This document shows, in pieces, positions 5,764 to 6,585 of a DNA stretch of 6,585 bases. The notes beneath the pieces are model-generated. The model had not been told where the DNA came from. It saw only the letters and a list, made by a program, of their open reading frames with translations, and did no database searches. The position numbers and the translations under genes are program-made. The stretch comes from Clostridiales bacterium UBA1446 (GTDB taxonomy: Bacteria; Bacillota; Clostridia; Oscillospirales; Oscillospiraceae). The DNA lies in assembly GCA_002329245.1 (NCBI GenBank), contig DCTG01000002.1:1-6585 (forward strand), in the 5' to 3' direction. Position 1 is the first letter of the stretch. Every line of letters starts with the position of its first letter.

Positions 5764-6441
5764 TCAAGAACCGGTTTCCATCCGCGTGCCGCCAATCCCC
5801 TCCCGCACCAGGAGGGTCTCCATAACCTTGATGTCGGTGGCGATATCCAGCGCCTCTTCCCGAAACAGCGCGTCCAACTGCTTATGGAACGCCTGGACAA
5901 TGGTCTCCAAAATCGCCTCGATTTTTCCCATCGTGCCGTCAATATTCTCACCGTGGATTCCCTGTTCCCCCATCCTGTCATACGCATTGAGGATTTTCAG
6001 GGAAGTCGGCAGGTAGTAATTCAAAAAACGGCGGATCTGCGGCAGCTTATTGGGATTTTGCATGACATGATCAAATATCTTTATGGTTGCATTTTCCATC
6101 TCGTTAATCTGGCGGGAAATGGTTTCGTCCTTGATACTCTCGTTTAAACGGCGCATCTCCGAGATGGCGCGGTCTCCTTCCCGCATCAGCTTGTCGATTT
6201 CCGGATTCCCGCTACCGGCAGGCTTCGGCTTTTCCTCCGGTTTCGGCTCCGGTTTTGGCTCCTCCACCTCGATAATCTTCCCTTTAAAGAGCTTGGACAT
6301 GAATTTATAAAGCAGGAGGGAAACGGCCGTCAGGACGATAAAATTTCCAAGCCTGTACATGGGGAAAAGCAGCGCCCATATCACCCATAGCGCGGCAACA
6401 GAATAGAGGGGCACGGGCGACTTTTTCACAATTTTCTTCAA
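5764..6441 (-). CDS. xpaC: XpaC-family membrane protein (5-bromo-4-chloroindolyl phosphate hydrolysis family)
   Basis: This encodes a 225-residue protein, first gene of the operon. Two membrane helices lie near the N-terminus (about 12-29 and 31-49), followed by a Pro/Glu/Lys linker EEPKPEPKPEEKPKP (60-74) and a soluble helical domain (about 78-218) with RRFLNYYLPTSLKILNAYD (137-155), typical of the XpaC/halogen-hydrolase family (PF10112). Despite the name, which comes from a colony colour phenotype with an indolyl phosphate, no phosphatase catalytic motif is apparent; the true role is unknown. The start chosen is TTG at 6441, because GGGAGGTGA lies just upstream at optimal spacing and the product then begins MKKIVKKSPVP. 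An in-frame TTG at 6480 with a weaker AAGGA is the alternative and would add 13 residues. The adjacency to the TelA-family gene matches the xpaC-yaaN arrangement of Bacillus. The symbol reflects family membership. Confidence 0.88.
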   Translation of the reverse strand: MKKIVKKSPVPLYSVAALWVIWALLFPMYRLGNFIVLTAVSLLLYKFMSKLFKGKIIEVEEPKPEPKPEEKPKPAGSGNPEIDKLMREGDRAISEMRRLNESIKDETISRQINEMENATIKIFDHVMQNPNKLPQIRRFLNYYLPTSLKILNAYDRMGEQGIHGENIDGTMGKIEAILETIVQAFHKQLDALFREEALDIATDIKVMETLLVREGIGGTRMETGS

Positions 6442-6446
6442 GCGTT

Positions 6447-6455
6447 TCACCTCCC
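6447..6455 (-). promoter_or_regulatory. Ribosome binding site that fixes the TTG start of the XpaC gene
   Basis: The minus strand reads GGGAGGTGA, an almost complete complement to the 16S rRNA tail. Its GGAGG core ends 8 nt before the TTG at 6441. This favours that TTG over the in-frame TTG at 6480, whose AAGGA site is shorter. Confidence 0.75.
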
Positions 6456-6513
6456 GGATACCGTTTTTCTCCCGACGCAAAAAATTCCTTCGTCAGGCTC
6501 ACACTTAATATTT

Positions 6514-6542
6514 ATTGTATCCTTCCCGCTAATTGCTGTCAA
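6514..6542 (-). promoter_or_regulatory. Sigma-A-type promoter of the XpaC-TelA-LemA-TPM-LysR operon
   Basis: On the minus strand a perfect TTGACA (plus 6537-6542) is followed after exactly 17 nt by TACAAT (plus 6514-6519), one base off consensus. Transcription would begin near 6507, leaving a leader of about 65 nt before the TTG at 6441. I see no alternative-sigma pattern or clear operator in the 43 nt upstream that remain in the window. Basal expression should therefore be high unless a repressor acts. Confidence 0.87.
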
Positions 6543-6585
6543 GAAATAGTATCCCCCACGCGCCGCTTTTCCCTTCAGATCCCCT

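Noticed and set aside
4959..6147. Long plus-strand open frames opposite the TelA and XpaC genes (4959-5825 and 5287-6147)
   Set aside because: They lie antisense to well-recognised protein families, cross a gene boundary, and show no recognisable domain or good ribosome binding site; they reflect codon bias of the real genes.

Overview
The window looks like a chromosomal piece from a moderately GC-rich Gram-positive bacterium of the Bacillota, probably a clostridial lineage; this is inference. The support is the XpaC/TelA gene pair, strong GGAGG-type ribosome binding sites, frequent GTG/TTG starts and consensus sigma-A-type promoters. I see no phage, transposon, CRISPR, tRNA or rRNA sequence. 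Apart from the left-hand gene, all real genes lie on the minus strand and are described in their direction of transcription, from high to low coordinates.

Layout. At the left edge, the 3' part of a plus-strand gene for an FAD-dependent dehydrogenase (COG2509-like) ends at 704. It converges on the minus-strand genes at a perfect 13-bp hairpin (752-793) that can serve as a terminator in both directions. From the right edge, a near-consensus promoter (TTGACA-N17-TACAAT, 6514-6542) starts a tightly spaced series: an XpaC-family membrane protein, a TelA/YaaN-family toxic anion resistance protein, a small LemA-like membrane protein, a secreted or membrane-anchored TPM-domain protein with a Gly/Pro-rich tail, and a LysR-type regulator. 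Gaps between these genes are only 28 to 48 nt, with no terminator between them, so they are probably one operon. After a 219-nt gap comes a second LysR-type regulator, collinear with the first and clearly its paralog. It has its own promoter (TTGCAT-N17-TATAAT) and a 23-bp palindromic operator candidate touching that promoter.

How the genes may work together. XpaC with TelA and LemA with TPM proteins are each recurring neighbours in bacteria, and all four families are loosely tied to envelope or stress functions whose biochemistry is poorly defined. Their union in one transcription unit, followed by a paired set of LysR regulators, suggests an envelope-associated stress module with its own regulators. 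The grouping and the promoters are visible in the sequence. The joint function, the effector of the regulators and their targets are inference.
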